Positions 15,944-26,337 are shown, counted from the stretch's first letter. The stretch is 64,000 nt of DNA from Nonomuraea wenchangensis (GCF_900111685.1 NZ_FOHX01000018.1:62001-126000); one strand, 5' to 3'. A program made the numbers and translations. The notes: generated from the sequence alone by a model not told the origin.

Positions 15944-16611
15944 TGACAGTGATCGGCATCATCGGGGCGGGCGAGGTCGGCAGCCAGATCGCGCGAGCCG
16001 CGATCGCGAACGGCTACGACGTCGTCATCGCCAACTCACGAGGACCTGAGACCCTGCGGGACCTCATCGACGAGCTCGGGCCGAGAGCGCGTGCCGCGAC
16101 CGCGGCCGGGGCCGCCGCCGCCGGAGACTTCGCCGTCGTCGCGGTCCCGCTCAAGGTCGTCAACGACATGCCCGCGCGGGAGCTGGCCGGGAAGATCGTG
16201 CTGGACACGAACAACTACATGGTCTGGCGCGACGGCAACATCCCGGTCGTCGACTCGGGCGAGAAGACCGTTCACGAGCTGCGGCAGGAGCAGCTCCGGG
16301 AGTCCAAGGTCGTCAAGGCCTTCACCCACATCCAGGCTCCCCGCATCACCACCGCGGGCAGACCGGCGGGCACCCCCGGCCGCCTGGCGCTGTCGGCCTC
16401 CAGCGACTTCCCCGAAGCGGTGGAGCTCGTGACGCGCCTGTACGACCGGTTCGGGTTCGACACCGTCGACAACAGCCCGCTCAGCGAGTCGTGGCGAAGC
16501 GCTCCCGGCCAGCCCGCGTGGTTCGCGCACGAGCACCAGACCCGTGCCGAGCTGACCGCCAACCTCGCCAGGGCACGCCGTCCCGGGCAGCGCGAGGTGT
16601 CAGCGCCGTAG
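15943..16611 (+). CDS. F420/NADP-oxidoreductase-type (NAD(P)-binding) protein
   Basis: A 222-residue protein that begins IGIIGAGEVGSQIARAAIANGYDVVIANSRGPETL, the dinucleotide-binding fold of the NADPH-dependent F420 reductase family; NSRGP is typical for NADP binding. AVPLKVVNDMP and VLDTNNYMVWRDG follow as in that family, and ESKVVKAFTHI matches its conserved strand. Its start overlaps the SDR stop, so it acts with that enzyme under the same TetR repressor. It could supply reduced cofactor or reduce a substrate itself. Its end overlaps the convergent membrane-protein gene by 12 nt. Confidence 0.88.
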   Translation: MTVIGIIGAGEVGSQIARAAIANGYDVVIANSRGPETLRDLIDELGPRARAATAAGAAAAGDFAVVAVPLKVVNDMPARELAGKIVLDTNNYMVWRDGNIPVVDSGEKTVHELRQEQLRESKVVKAFTHIQAPRITTAGRPAGTPGRLALSASSDFPEAVELVTRLYDRFGFDTVDNSPLSESWRSAPGQPAWFAHEHQTRAELTANLARARRPGQREVSAP

Positions 16612-17292
16612 GTCGCGCCCCGCGACGATCAGCCACAGGTACGGCAGGGGCAGCATCGCCAGCCAGAACAGGTGCGCCTGGGCCCAGTAGCCGAACCCGC
16701 AGGTCGGCGGCCAGAGCCGGACCTGCTGCGGCAGCAGGATGGTCGCCAGCACCGTCGCCAGCTGGACCACGACCGCCGCCATGGCGGCCTGCCGTCCCGG
16801 CGCGAGCCGTACGGCGGTCGCCGCGGCGGCCAGCGCGATGCCGAGGCAGACGCCCATCTCGATGAGCAGGTCGCCGACCGGGAACAGGGAGCCCTCCGGC
16901 AGGCGGGTCAAGATATAGGAGAAGGCCGCCAGCCAGATCGCGATCGCGGCGCCGCCGGGCAGCAGGCAGCGCAGCGCCTGCCGTACCCATCGGGGGACCG
17001 CGGCAGCGTCGAGGTCGGCGGACATGGCGTCGACCAGCCCGAAGGCCGCCGCCGCGCCGAGCAGGGTGCCGCAGACGCGCATGAGCACGAGCGCGTCGCC
17101 CCCGGGCAGTGGCTCCCCGTGCTCCACCAGGGTCACCAGCCCGGCGGTGAAGGCGGCGACCACGGCCAGAGGCTGCCAGTCGACGGCCCGGGCGAGGGGG
17201 CGCACCAGCAGGAGCGCCGAGCGCCGGCGGGACGGCGGCCGGGCGGGGACGGCCGCAGTGGCCTCTGGGCGGGCGGGCAGGGTCACCGGCAT
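16600..17292 (-). CDS. Six-TM membrane protein, last gene of the sigma/ABC operon
   Basis: A 230-residue hydrophobic protein with about six membrane segments after a basic, proline-rich N-terminus (RPPSRRRSALLLVRPLAR). It overlaps the previous gene by 10 nt in the same operon as the ABC ATPase, so it is probably a second permease subunit of that exporter. No enzyme motif is visible. Confidence 0.75.
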   Translation of the reverse strand: MPVTLPARPEATAAVPARPPSRRRSALLLVRPLARAVDWQPLAVVAAFTAGLVTLVEHGEPLPGGDALVLMRVCGTLLGAAAAFGLVDAMSADLDAAAVPRWVRQALRCLLPGGAAIAIWLAAFSYILTRLPEGSLFPVGDLLIEMGVCLGIALAAAATAVRLAPGRQAAMAAVVVQLATVLATILLPQQVRLWPPTCGFGYWAQAHLFWLAMLPLPYLWLIVAGRDLRR

Positions 17293-18721
17293 GGCGTGGC
17301 TCCCATCGGCGCGTCGAACTCGCGTTCCAGGCCGAGCAACGACAGGGCCTGGTCGATCGTGGTGGTGGGCCTGACGAGCGTGTCCCAGCCGGCCCGGACC
17401 TTCTCGCGGGCGCCGGGGGAGGCCAGCAGCCGCCTGGCGTAACCGATCTCGGCCGGGCCCCAGTCCAGTCCGGACAGGCGTCCCAGGTCGCGGTCGACGT
17501 GGAGCTGCCGCCGGGCCTCGGGAGGGGAGACCTGGCCGACGAGCCAGAGCGCCACCACCGTGCGGGCCTGACCGCGTACGTCACACGGCGCGACGCGGCG
17601 GGAGGGGGTGAAGTGCCGGGCGGCCGAGTCGTACAGTCCGGTCGCCCAGAAGGCCACGTCCTCGGCCAGCATCCGGCGCTGGTCGGGATGCCCCCAGCTC
17701 ATCGGCGGCCGGATCATCCCGTCATTGCCGGTGAAGTTCCAGGCCGAGCTCATCTGCCGCACCTCGGGGGTCCGGGCCCGCAGCGCGGCGGGCAGCGCCG
17801 CCACGACCGGCTGGACGGCCTGTTCCCACAGCGGGATCCACGGCTCGTAGCCGGGAAAGGCGCAGTAGGTGAGCCCTTGGCGCCGCGCGCAGCGGTAGGC
17901 GTCGGGGCCGAAGTAGCGATCACGTACGCGGGAGTCCACGTGGGCGGCCTCCAGCGTCACGTTCGTGGGGAGCCGCGCCGGCGGCCGGGTGGAGGCCGCG
18001 GCGGCCCCCGCGGGCACCGCGACGGCCAGCGCCACCACGACGGCCACGGCGGGCGCCGGCCGTGGCCGATGCCTGAGCAGCGCGATCCCGGCGAAGACGA
18101 CGGCGGCGGCGAGCACGTACGCCAGGTGGGCCGCCGACGGGCGGTCGGGCCAGTCCGGCCGGTGGTCCTGCATCACCGGCAGCAGCCAGCGGGCCTGCCC
18201 GTTCATCGGGTTCGTGTAGATGAGGAAGCCGAGCACGGCCACCACCAGCGGCCCCGCGATCAGCCACCGCGCCCAGCGGCCGACGGCCACGCCCAGCGTC
18301 GCGGCGAGGACCGCGGCGGCCACCGCCGTCAGCGGCTCGCACACGTCCAGCCGTCCTCCGGCGGGTCCGCTCAGCAGCCGGATCGCCAGGTAGCCGCCCA
18401 CGGCCACCGCCGCCGCGAGCCCCGCGACCAGCGGGGTGGCCAGCAGCAGGGCGCGCGTGCGGTGCTCGGCCCGGCCGGGCAGGCCGGCGAGGCTCTCCGG
18501 CATGCCGTGCCGCCCGTCGCGGGAGGTGGCCAGGCTCGCCACGATCAGGACCGCCGCGGCCAGGCAGGTGGCCAGCCCGGTGGCGTTGACCGGGTCCATG
18601 GTGAGGTCGGGCTGCTGGTCCCGGCTGAGGAAGGTCTGCAGCGCCAGCACCAGGACGGTCGCGCCCCACACGAGCGGGTGCCGCGCCAGCCTGCGCGTCT
18701 CGAACAGAAACAGCCGCCGCG

Positions 18722-18725
<4 letters not shown>
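17283..18725 (-). CDS. ABC-2-like permease with extracytoplasmic C-terminal domain
   Basis: The GTG start at 18725 overlaps the ATPase stop (GTGA), giving 480 residues. The N-terminus LFLFETRRLARHPLVWGATVLVLAL is typical for ABC-2 permeases. Six hydrophobic segments fill roughly residues 20-250, and a seventh near 245-262 leads into a soluble C-terminal half from about 265 with Cys, Trp and Arg-rich segments (RYFGPDAYRCARRQGLTYCAFPGYEPWIPLW). That large soluble domain is unusual for a plain permease. It probably forms the membrane channel with the product of 16600-17292. Confidence 0.8.
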
Positions 18726-19554
<829 letters not shown>

Positions 19555-19558
<4 letters not shown>

Positions 19559-20343
19559 CGTGTGCTCACTTTGTGGAAGCGGTACGTCAGAAGGAGGGCG
19601 GCGGCGCCGTACGCGATCTGCGGGGCGGGGCCGAAGACGGCCGGCCAGCCGGCGGCGAGGCCGCCCGCGCCGACGACGGCCAGCCACACCCCGCCCACGG
19701 CGAGTGCGGCGACCGGCACCGGCAGCCGGTTCGACAGGGCCAGGCAGCCCGCGGCGGCGGCCAGTGCGGGCAGCAGCCAGGCGGCGCTCAGCCCGGGCGG
19801 CGCGGGCAGCAGCGGCGAGGCGAGCCCGGCCAGCACGACCGCCACGGCCAGCACGGCCGTGGCCCGGGTCAGCAGCAGCCGGGGGCCGGACATGGGGGTG
19901 GCGGCGACCAGTTCGTGGGCGGGATCGACGCGCGGCCCGTAGGCGAGCGCGATGCCCGCCAGCGGCAGCGTCGGCGCGACGACGAGGAAGGCGGGCAGCA
20001 GGTCGGCCTGCGCGCGCGCCGCCAGCACCGCGAACGCCAGCACCGCCACCACCGCGGCCAGCCAGGCCCGGCTCAGCGTCGGCGTCGCCGTCAGCAGCCT
20101 GGCCAGGTGGTCGGGCACCCCTTGGTGCCGCAGGAGCCGTTCGGCCAGGCCGGGGCGCGGCGTGATCAGCTCGGTCTCCAGCCGCGCCCAGGAGGCTTCG
20201 AGCCAGTCCTCGTCGTACGGCACCGCCGCCCGGCAGCCGGCGCAGCGGCCGAGATGCGCGTCCACGGACATGGCCAGCGCCGGTTCGAGCCGGCCTTCGA
20301 GGTAGCGTTCACGCAGGTCGTCGGGGATGTGCCAGTCGCTCAT
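19555..20343 (-). CDS. Zinc-finger anti-sigma factor with multi-TM C-terminus
   Basis: A 262-residue protein. The N-terminal part has the ZAS signature H30-x3-C34-x2-C37 (DAHLGRCAGC), which clamps an ECF sigma factor. After about residue 95 there are around six hydrophobic segments rather than the single membrane span usual for RsgI/RsrA-type proteins, so it resembles a permease fused to an anti-sigma head. The gene is coupled to the sigma gene (ATGA) and to the ABC ATPase gene (ATGA). It probably senses envelope or transport state and releases the sigma factor. Confidence 0.88.
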
Positions 20344-20912
20344 GAAAGTTCCTCGCGCAGCCGGGCCCTGGCCCGCATCGCGCGGGTCTTGACCGTGCCT
20401 TCCGGGATGCCCAGGAGGCCGGCGGCCTCCCTGGTGGTGAGGCCGTCGAGGACGGTCGCCTCGATGACGGCGCGCAGCTCGGGGGAGAGCCTGTTCAGCG
20501 CCGCGCCGAGGTCGCCGTGCTCCACGCCCAGCAGGACGACGTCCTCGGCGGAGGCGACCGGGGAGTTGTCGTCCGGTTCGATGCCGGAGCCGACCCAGCG
20601 CGAGCCGCGGCCGCGCAGGGCGGAGATCAGCCGGCGGACGGCGATCGTCCACAACCAGCCGGCCACGTTGTCGCCCCGGAAGCCGTCCGCCGAACGCCAC
20701 ACGGCCAGGAACGTCTCCTGCAGTGCGTCGTCGACGGCGTCGGCATCGGCGCAGCGCCGGGCCAGCCGGGCGCGCAGCCAGGGGGCGTGGCGCTGGTGGA
20801 GGATGCGCAGGGCGGCGGTGCTGCGGGCGGCGACGGCGGCGACGAGGTCGGCGTCGCCGCTCTCCGCGGTGACGTCCGGGGCCGCGCGCCGCCGGAAGGG
20901 GAACGGTCTCAC
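20340..20912 (-). CDS. ECF RNA polymerase sigma factor
   Basis: A 190-residue sigma-70-family ECF factor. Region 2 includes DDALQETFLAVWRSADGFRGDNVAGWLWTIAVRRLISALR (about residues 60-100), and region 4 RLSPELRAVIEATVLDGLTTREAAGLLGIPEGTVKTRAMRARARLRE ends the protein. The GTG start is at 20912. It heads the operon with its zinc-finger anti-sigma and an ABC exporter, so it probably autoregulates the operon and adjusts membrane transport to a cell-envelope signal. Confidence 0.93.
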   Translation of the reverse strand: MRPFPFRRRAAPDVTAESGDADLVAAVAARSTAALRILHQRHAPWLRARLARRCADADAVDDALQETFLAVWRSADGFRGDNVAGWLWTIAVRRLISALRGRGSRWVGSGIEPDDNSPVASAEDVVLLGVEHGDLGAALNRLSPELRAVIEATVLDGLTTREAAGLLGIPEGTVKTRAMRARARLREELS

Positions 20913-21018
20913 GGTGTATCTATCGCACGGCCCGCCCGGTACGGTTCGCCTTGATCGGCTCCAACCTCACAGGACGTATTAACCGGGGGTTCACCGGTCA
21001 CCCGTACCTTGACGGGCC

Positions 21019-21918
21019 ATGAGCTGGAAGTACAGGGCTAATGCGACACTCGAGGGATTGACCGGTTACACACTCACCCGCGCGGGGAGGCAGCGGGCGG
21101 CCGGGCCCCCGAAGCCGCCACCGGCGCCCAAGCCCGCCCCCGAGACGCAGCGGCTGCCCGGTGACATGGTGCGCGAACCGGTGGACCCGGCGCACGACCG
21201 GCTGCTGCGCGCGCCCGTCTTCCTGCTGTCGTCGGTGCGGTCCGGCTCGACCCTGCTGCGGGTGATCCTCAACTCGCACAGCGAGATCCACTCGCCCATC
21301 GAGACCCATTTCCGGCGCATGACGGTGGGGTTCACCACCGAGCCCGTACGGCAGGCGATGCAGCTGCTCGGCCACACCCACAGCGACGTCGAGCACCTCG
21401 TCTGGGACCGGATGCTGCACCGGGAGCTCCAGCGCAGCGGCAAGCCGATCCTGGTGGAGAAGACGCCGAGCAACGTGTTCGTGTGGCAGCGGCTCAGGAT
21501 GTGCTGGCCGGACGCCAGGTTCGTCTTCCTGTTGCGGCATCCGATGTCGATCGTGCAGTCGTGGCACGAGGCCGACCCCGCCAAGCGGCCCATGACCGAG
21601 GCGGTGCCGCGGACGCTCGCGTACATGACCTATCTGCAGGAGGCCCGTACCCACCTGGAGGGTCACACGCTGCGCTACGAGGAGCTGGTCGCGGACCCGG
21701 AGGGGACGCTGCGGCCGCTCTGCGCGTTCCTGGGCGTGGAGTGGGAGCCGGGGATGCTCCAGTACGGGGACAAGGATCACGGGGCCTTCGAGAAAGGGGT
21801 GGGCGACTGGCGGGACAAGATCAAGAGCGGCACGGTCGTCGCCGGCCGGCCGCTGCCTTCGGCCGACGACCTGCCTCCCGAGCTCAAGGAGATCGCCGAG
21901 CTCTGGGACTACTGCTGA
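21019..21918 (+). CDS. PAPS-dependent sulfotransferase
   Basis: A 299-residue sulfotransferase. The 5'-phosphosulfate loop is LSSVRSGSTLLR (about 70-81), then VEKTPSNVFVWQRL and RFVFLLRHPMSIVQSW, which contains the 3'-phosphate-binding Arg-x7-Ser pattern, and RYEELVADPEGTLRPLCAFLGVEW, typical of the family. There is no signal peptide; the N-terminal 45 residues are basic and proline-rich. It transfers sulfate from PAPS to a sugar, lipid or protein. The next gene in the same direction is a sulfatase, so addition and removal of sulfate are encoded side by side. Confidence 0.93.
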   Translation: MSWKYRANATLEGLTGYTLTRAGRQRAAGPPKPPPAPKPAPETQRLPGDMVREPVDPAHDRLLRAPVFLLSSVRSGSTLLRVILNSHSEIHSPIETHFRRMTVGFTTEPVRQAMQLLGHTHSDVEHLVWDRMLHRELQRSGKPILVEKTPSNVFVWQRLRMCWPDARFVFLLRHPMSIVQSWHEADPAKRPMTEAVPRTLAYMTYLQEARTHLEGHTLRYEELVADPEGTLRPLCAFLGVEWEPGMLQYGDKDHGAFEKGVGDWRDKIKSGTVVAGRPLPSADDLPPELKEIAELWDYC

Positions 21919-21937
21919 CGGAAAGCGGCCGGGTGGG

Positions 21938-21980
21938 CGGTCGCGGTCGGTTCGCGGTCGCGGTCGGTTCGCGGTCGCGG
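21938..21980. repeat. 17-bp tandem repeat, 2.5 copies
   Basis: The unit CGGTCGCGGTCGGTTCG is repeated exactly at 21938-21954 and 21955-21971, with a partial third copy to 21980. It lies between the sulfotransferase and sulfatase genes and is non-coding on either strand as far as I can see. Confidence 0.85.
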
Positions 21981-22073
21981 CCCGGTCATCGCCCGGTTCC
22001 GTTCCGGGAGAGTCCGCCTGCCGTTCTTCCGCGCTTCGCACGCCGATCACACGCTGGGTCGAAGGTGTCGTGA

Positions 22074-23693
22074 ATGATCACCGCTCCCTCGCGCCGGACC
22101 CTCCTGGCCGGCGCGCTCGCCGGCCTGTCCGTCCCCGCCGCCGCCGCGCCGCCCGCGCGGGCGGCGGTCGCGCCCCGGCCCAACTTCCTGATCATCCTCG
22201 CCGATGACCTGGGCTGGGGCGAGATCGGCGTCCAGGGGCAGCGGAAGATCGCCACTCCCACGATCGACCGGCTGGCCGCCGAAGGCGTGCGGTTCGCGAC
22301 CGCCTACTCGGGGGCGCCGCTCTGCGCGCCGTCGCGCTGCTCCCTGCTCACCGGCCTGCACGCCGGGCACTCCACCGTGCGCGAGAACCCGGAGGGCGGC
22401 CCGCAGCGCGCGCTGATCGAGGACGACCTGACCTTCGCCGAACTGCTCCAGCTGTCCGGCTACCGCACCGCGTGCATCGGCAAGTGGGGCTTCGGGCCCG
22501 AGCTGCCCGGCCAGCCGTCGCACCCGAACGAGCGCGGCTTCGACGAGTTCCTCGGCTACATCACCCACCGCCACGCCCACCAGTACTACCCGCGCTACCT
22601 GTGGCACAACGCCGGCAAGATGGCGCTGACCGGCACGACGTACGCGCCCGACCTGTTTCTGCGGCGGGCCGTCGGCTTCATCGAGGAGCCGTCCGACAAG
22701 CCGTTCCTGCTCTACTTCCCGACCATCCTGCCGCACTCGCCGAGCGTCGTCCCGGGCGACGCCGGTCAGTACGAGAACAAGCCGTGGACCAGGCCCAACC
22801 GGCGCCACGCCGCCCAGGTCACCCTGCTGGACTCGCACGTGGAACAGCTCGTGGCCACGCTGCGCAAGACCGGCAAGGCCGCGAACACGATCGTGCTGTT
22901 CATGAGCGACAACGGCCCGCACCGCGAGAAGGGCGTGACGCCCGGCCTGTTCGACTCCAACGGCCCGCTCCGCGCCGACAAGCGTGACCTGTACGAGGGC
23001 GGCATCCGGGTGCCGCTGATCGCCTGGTCGCCGAAGCTGCGCCCCCGGGTGGAGACGCGGCCGGTGGCCTACTGGGACGTGCTGCCGACGCTGGCCGACC
23101 TGGCCGGGGTGCCGGCGCCCGACGGGATCGACGGCCGCTCGTTCCGCGGCATGCTCAACGGCGGCGACGGGCCCGATCACCACCATCTGGTGTGGAACCG
23201 GCCCCGCAAGGCGCAGGCGATCCGCCGCGGGCGGTGGAAGGCGATCAGGTTCGCGCCCGGCATCGCGGGCGCCGGCCCCGGCGGCAGGATCGAGTTGTAC
23301 GACCTCGGCACCGACCTCGGCGAGCGGAAGGACCTGTCGTCCGACCGGCCGGAGCTGGTGGACGAGCTCATGGAGCTGCTCGACCAGTCGATCGGCCCCG
23401 ATCCGCGCCGCCCGTACGGGTTGAGGATGACCGCCTCGGGCGACCGGGTCACCGTGACGCTCGTCAACGGCTCGGCCGTCACGTGGCGGAGGGTGCGGCT
23501 CGCGCTGCACCTGCCGGGCGGGCGCACGGTGACCTCCCGTCAGGAGGCGGCCGAGCTGGTGCCGGGCGAGGAGATCAGCGCGACCTTCCGGGTCGCCGGG
23601 CGCGGGGCGGTCACCGGGCGGGCGTCCTTCCGCACGGGCGGCAGGCGGCACACGTTCCGGCGTACCTATGACCGCCGGCGCAGTCTCGTATGA
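22074..23693 (+). CDS. Tat-exported sulfatase
   Basis: A 539-residue type I sulfatase. The N-terminus SRRTLLAGALAGLSVPAAAA is a twin-arginine signal. The catalytic formylglycine motif is C84-APSR with the following LLTG, and the metal-site residues ADD (43-45) and FMSDNGPHREKG are present. IGKWG and DDLTFAELLQLSGYRTACIGKWGFG match the arylsulfatase/N-sulfoglucosamine class. The C-terminal 130 residues form a β-rich domain (VTVTLVNGSAVTWRRVRLALHLPGGRTV). Cys84 needs a formylglycine-generating enzyme, whose gene is not in the window. It removes sulfate esters outside the cytoplasm. A GTG two codons upstream (22068) is an alternative start. Confidence 0.93.
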   Translation: MITAPSRRTLLAGALAGLSVPAAAAPPARAAVAPRPNFLIILADDLGWGEIGVQGQRKIATPTIDRLAAEGVRFATAYSGAPLCAPSRCSLLTGLHAGHSTVRENPEGGPQRALIEDDLTFAELLQLSGYRTACIGKWGFGPELPGQPSHPNERGFDEFLGYITHRHAHQYYPRYLWHNAGKMALTGTTYAPDLFLRRAVGFIEEPSDKPFLLYFPTILPHSPSVVPGDAGQYENKPWTRPNRRHAAQVTLLDSHVEQLVATLRKTGKAANTIVLFMSDNGPHREKGVTPGLFDSNGPLRADKRDLYEGGIRVPLIAWSPKLRPRVETRPVAYWDVLPTLADLAGVPAPDGIDGRSFRGMLNGGDGPDHHHLVWNRPRKAQAIRRGRWKAIRFAPGIAGAGPGGRIELYDLGTDLGERKDLSSDRPELVDELMELLDQSIGPDPRRPYGLRMTASGDRVTVTLVNGSAVTWRRVRLALHLPGGRTVTSRQEAAELVPGEEISATFRVAGRGAVTGRASFRTGGRRHTFRRTYDRRRSLV

Positions 23694-23870
23694 GCCGGAC
23701 ACGTGCTTCGGTCAGGAGTGTGTCTGTCACCGTACGTGGATCCGGCGCTCTGACCGTGATCTTGCCGCCCCAGGCTGCCTCCGACCTGCGATGATCGGAT
23801 TGCGTTGATCGCGAGATCGCAGAGAACGGATGCACCTCACAGGCGGTCACCCATGAAACAGACCCCCACC

Positions 23871-23910
23871 CGTCCCTGGACCGCGTGACTGGAGCACGCG
23901 GTCCGGGACG
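23871..23910. terminator. Strong bidirectional hairpin
   Basis: Arms CGTCCC-GGACCGCGTG and CACGCGGTCCGGGACG pair with one bulge around a 7-nt loop. The hairpin lies between the convergent sulfatase and SDR genes and can end both transcripts. Confidence 0.8.
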
Positions 23911-23922
23911 TGGCTTATCGCG

Positions 23923-24921
23923 TCATGCGGAGGCCGCGTCGGAGTGGACTCCCTGGTCCAGCAGGGCGTTGATCATCTCCTGGAGTTGGTCGCGTCCGAC
24001 GGCGCCGAGTGCGCCGGTCAGGGCCTGGGCGAGCTTGTCGAACGGGTCGTCCATCGGCAGCTCCGTCACCTTCTCGGCCAGTTCCTCTACGCTCCACAGC
24101 CCGTCTTTGTGGATGTGGTCGCCGAGGGACCAGCCGTGGCTTACCGCGACCGTTCCGCCCCGAACCGACAGCACCTGGCCGGTGAGCGGGCAGGTTGCGC
24201 CGGCCAGGTAGGCGGCAACAGGCGCGCTGGCGGCCGGGTGCAGCGGGTCGAACCGGCCCGCAGGTGGTTCCTGGGTCATGCCGGGAACTGCGAGAGTGAG
24301 GCGGGTGCGGGCCATTGAGGGCGAGATGCAGTTGACCCGCACGCCGTACCGGCCGAGTTCGAGGGCGGCGATGGTGGTCAGCGCCGCGACTCCGGCGTTG
24401 CCTGCCGCGTAGGAGACCTGCGCGGGCAGCGGGTTGAGCAGCCCGGAGCCGGAGGAGGTGTTGACGACGGCGCGGTCGACCCGGACTCCTGCATGGAACT
24501 GGTCGCGCCAGTGGCGGGCCGCCCAGTGCGTCACCGCGAAGGTGCCCTTGAGCTTGACGGCCAGGACGTCGTCGAAGTCCTCCTCCGACAGGTCGGTCAG
24601 GCCCATGTTCCGTTCGATGGTCGCGTTGTTGACCACGACGTGGAGGTCACCGAAGGACTCCAGGGCCGCCTCCACCATGCGGCGGGCGCCCTCCCAGTCG
24701 GCGACGCTGTCGGTGCTGGCCACGGCCTGCCCGCCGCGGGCAGTGATCTCTTCGACGACCTTCGCGGCCACGCCGGCGTCGCCGCCCGTGCCGTCGATGC
24801 CGACGCCGGGGTCGTTGACGACGACCTTGGCGCCTTCGGCGGCGAAGAACAGCGCCTCCTCCCGCCCGATGCCGCGCCCTGCTCCGGTGATGAGGACGAC
24901 GCGTCCGTCCAGACTTCCCAC
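23923..24921 (-). CDS. SDR-family protein with altered catalytic lysine
   Basis: A 332-residue long SDR. It has TGAGRGIGREEALFFAAEGAKVVVNDPGVG (cofactor loop plus the extended segment of the MaoC/hydroxyacyl-CoA dehydrogenase-like group), then NNATIER instead of NNAG. The Ser site VNTSSGSG and Tyr in SYAAGNAGV are kept, but the residue four after the Tyr is Asn where Lys is expected. The C-terminal extension (about 250-332: SLGDHIHKDGLWSVEELAEKV) suggests a fused partner-binding domain. It is divergent from a TetR gene. Likely a steroid or acyl-CoA type SDR with weakened or changed chemistry. Confidence 0.88.
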   Translation of the reverse strand: MGSLDGRVVLITGAGRGIGREEALFFAAEGAKVVVNDPGVGIDGTGGDAGVAAKVVEEITARGGQAVASTDSVADWEGARRMVEAALESFGDLHVVVNNATIERNMGLTDLSEEDFDDVLAVKLKGTFAVTHWAARHWRDQFHAGVRVDRAVVNTSSGSGLLNPLPAQVSYAAGNAGVAALTTIAALELGRYGVRVNCISPSMARTRLTLAVPGMTQEPPAGRFDPLHPAASAPVAAYLAGATCPLTGQVLSVRGGTVAVSHGWSLGDHIHKDGLWSVEELAEKVTELPMDDPFDKLAQALTGALGAVGRDQLQEMINALLDQGVHSDAASA

Positions 24922-24963
24922 GAAGGACTCCTTCTACTAGCTACAGTCTCTGCACTGATTCAC

Positions 24964-24990
24964 AGTATGCATCAATTCAGAAGATGCACT
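24964..24990. promoter_or_regulatory. Inverted repeat in SDR/TetR divergent promoter
   Basis: Arms AGTATGCAT and ATGCACT face each other around an 11-bp spacer, 12 bp before the GTG of the TetR gene. The position and symmetry fit the operator of that repressor for both directions. Confidence 0.5.
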
Positions 24991-25002
24991 AAACTGCTCT
25001 GC

Positions 25003-25605
25003 GTGGTGGAAAAACACGGACTGCGGGAGCGCAAGAAGCAGCGCACGCGGCAGGCATTGATCGAGGCGGCGGTGCGCCTGTTCGAGGACAAGGACTACGA
25101 CCACGTGACCGTGGCCGAGATCGCTGACGCCGCGGAGGTGTCCCCCCGCACCTTCTTCCTCCACTTCCAGGCCAAGGAGGATGTGCTCCTGGCCAATGCC
25201 GACATGCGCGTCGATCTGGCGCTGCAGGCGATCGCCGAGCGCCGCGCCGGGGAACGGCTACCCGAAGTGCTGGTGCGGGCGATGGACGAGATGATCGCCA
25301 ACACCTGGGACAGCGACCTCCCCAGCGGGCTCGCGGCACTTCGCGCACGGCTGGCAGCCTCGGTGCCGGCGCTGCAGGCCCGGCTGCTGCAGCGCTACCT
25401 CACCGCGCAGGCCGAACTGGCCCAGGCGCTGCAGCGGGCATTCCCCGACAGACTCGACACGATCACCGCCTCCGCCCTGGTCGGCGCGATGGTGGGCGCG
25501 ACCAGCGCATCCGCACTGACCGCGCTGCAGCGCGGCGACGGACCCAACGAAGTACGCAACGCCATGCGGCAGGCCATGGCCTTGGTGGCGCAATCCGTCA
25601 CCTGA
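25003..25605 (+). CDS. TetR-family repressor
   Basis: A 200-residue TetR protein, with HTH residues about 26-58 (DHVTVAEIADAAEVSPRTFFLHFQAKEDVLL) and the RKKQRTRQALIEAAVRLF helix before it. The C-terminal ligand domain is the TetR_C type rich in Ala and Leu. The GTG at 25003 (or 25006) is chosen because the HTH begins about 20 residues in. An in-frame ATG further upstream at 24967 would place translation through the operator-like repeat. It diverges from the SDR gene it probably controls. Confidence 0.92.
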   Translation: MVEKHGLRERKKQRTRQALIEAAVRLFEDKDYDHVTVAEIADAAEVSPRTFFLHFQAKEDVLLANADMRVDLALQAIAERRAGERLPEVLVRAMDEMIANTWDSDLPSGLAALRARLAASVPALQARLLQRYLTAQAELAQALQRAFPDRLDTITASALVGAMVGATSASALTALQRGDGPNEVRNAMRQAMALVAQSVT

Positions 25606-25910
25606 CCCGTCATCCGAGCCATGATTCATCAAGAACCGCGCGATGAGCGGACAAATCTCCTGTGGGCTGGGATTTCGATGTGCCCCTGACGGTCCTCCCC
25701 GGGCCCCACGCCGAGGCGGGCGTAGCTGGTCGATCAGGTGTGTGATCCTGACGGTGACGACACCGACGATGAGGATTGACCGGGCCTCACCCGACCGACA
25801 CGGCCTGGTCGAACAGCATCACCACCTCATCGACCGGGTCCATCGCGGACTGCGTGACCACCGCCGGCTGACCACTCCCCGGTTGGCCCGGTCCCGGTTA
25901 CCGTGAAGCC
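25606..25910. other. Gap upstream of transposase remnant
   Basis: About 300 bp without a convincing gene. Reading frames are short and lack third-position GC bias. It may hold the left end of the degraded transposon that begins at 25911, but I could not identify a terminal repeat. Confidence 0.5.
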
Positions 25911-26324
25911 ATGAACGGGCCCGGCGCGGGGGTGGAGCCATCGCCGCCGCTGGCGCAGTTGACCGTGACCGCGCGGGAGGAAGCCGTGCGGCGGTTTGGG
26001 ATCTTGCAACCTCACCTGGAAGACGCCATCGCGTTGTCCGAGGTCGCCCACACGGGCAAGATCTCGATACGGACGGCCCGGCGGTGGGCGGCGCGCTACC
26101 GCCGGGGTGGCCTGACCGCGTTCGGGCGGCGCTACCTGGACCCCACGCTGGCCGCGTTCGTCGGAGAAGGCGTCGTCATCCGGTACGACCCCCGCGACCT
26201 GGCCGAACGCACCACCCTGGTCGACCAGCTGCTCGCCCACCGCACCGGCCTTCCCGCGACCGCCCGCGAGCTCGCCCCACCGGCACCCGCGCGGCGCCGG
26301 TTGAAGATCTACACCGAGGAATAG
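25911..26324 (+). pseudogene. Internally deleted Mu/TniA-type transposase remnant
   Basis: The 137-codon frame joins two ends of a Mu/TniA-like transposase. Residues 17-72 (LTVTAREEAVRRFGILQPHLEDAIALSEVAHTGKISIRTARRWAARYRRGG) are the N-terminal HTH; residues 76 onward (FGRRYLDPTLAAFVGEGVVIRYDPRDLAE) are the C-terminal β-barrel that normally follows the catalytic core, and the last residues RRRLKIYTEE are also typical. The whole DDE integrase domain, normally some 200-250 residues, is missing, so it cannot be an active transposase. The frame itself is intact. It is followed by the decayed ATPase partner gene. Confidence 0.8.
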
Positions 26325-26337
26325 AGGAGCATGGCCC

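Noticed and set aside
25643..25906. Short frame before the transposase remnant
   Set aside because: No coding bias and no similarity that I can recognise.
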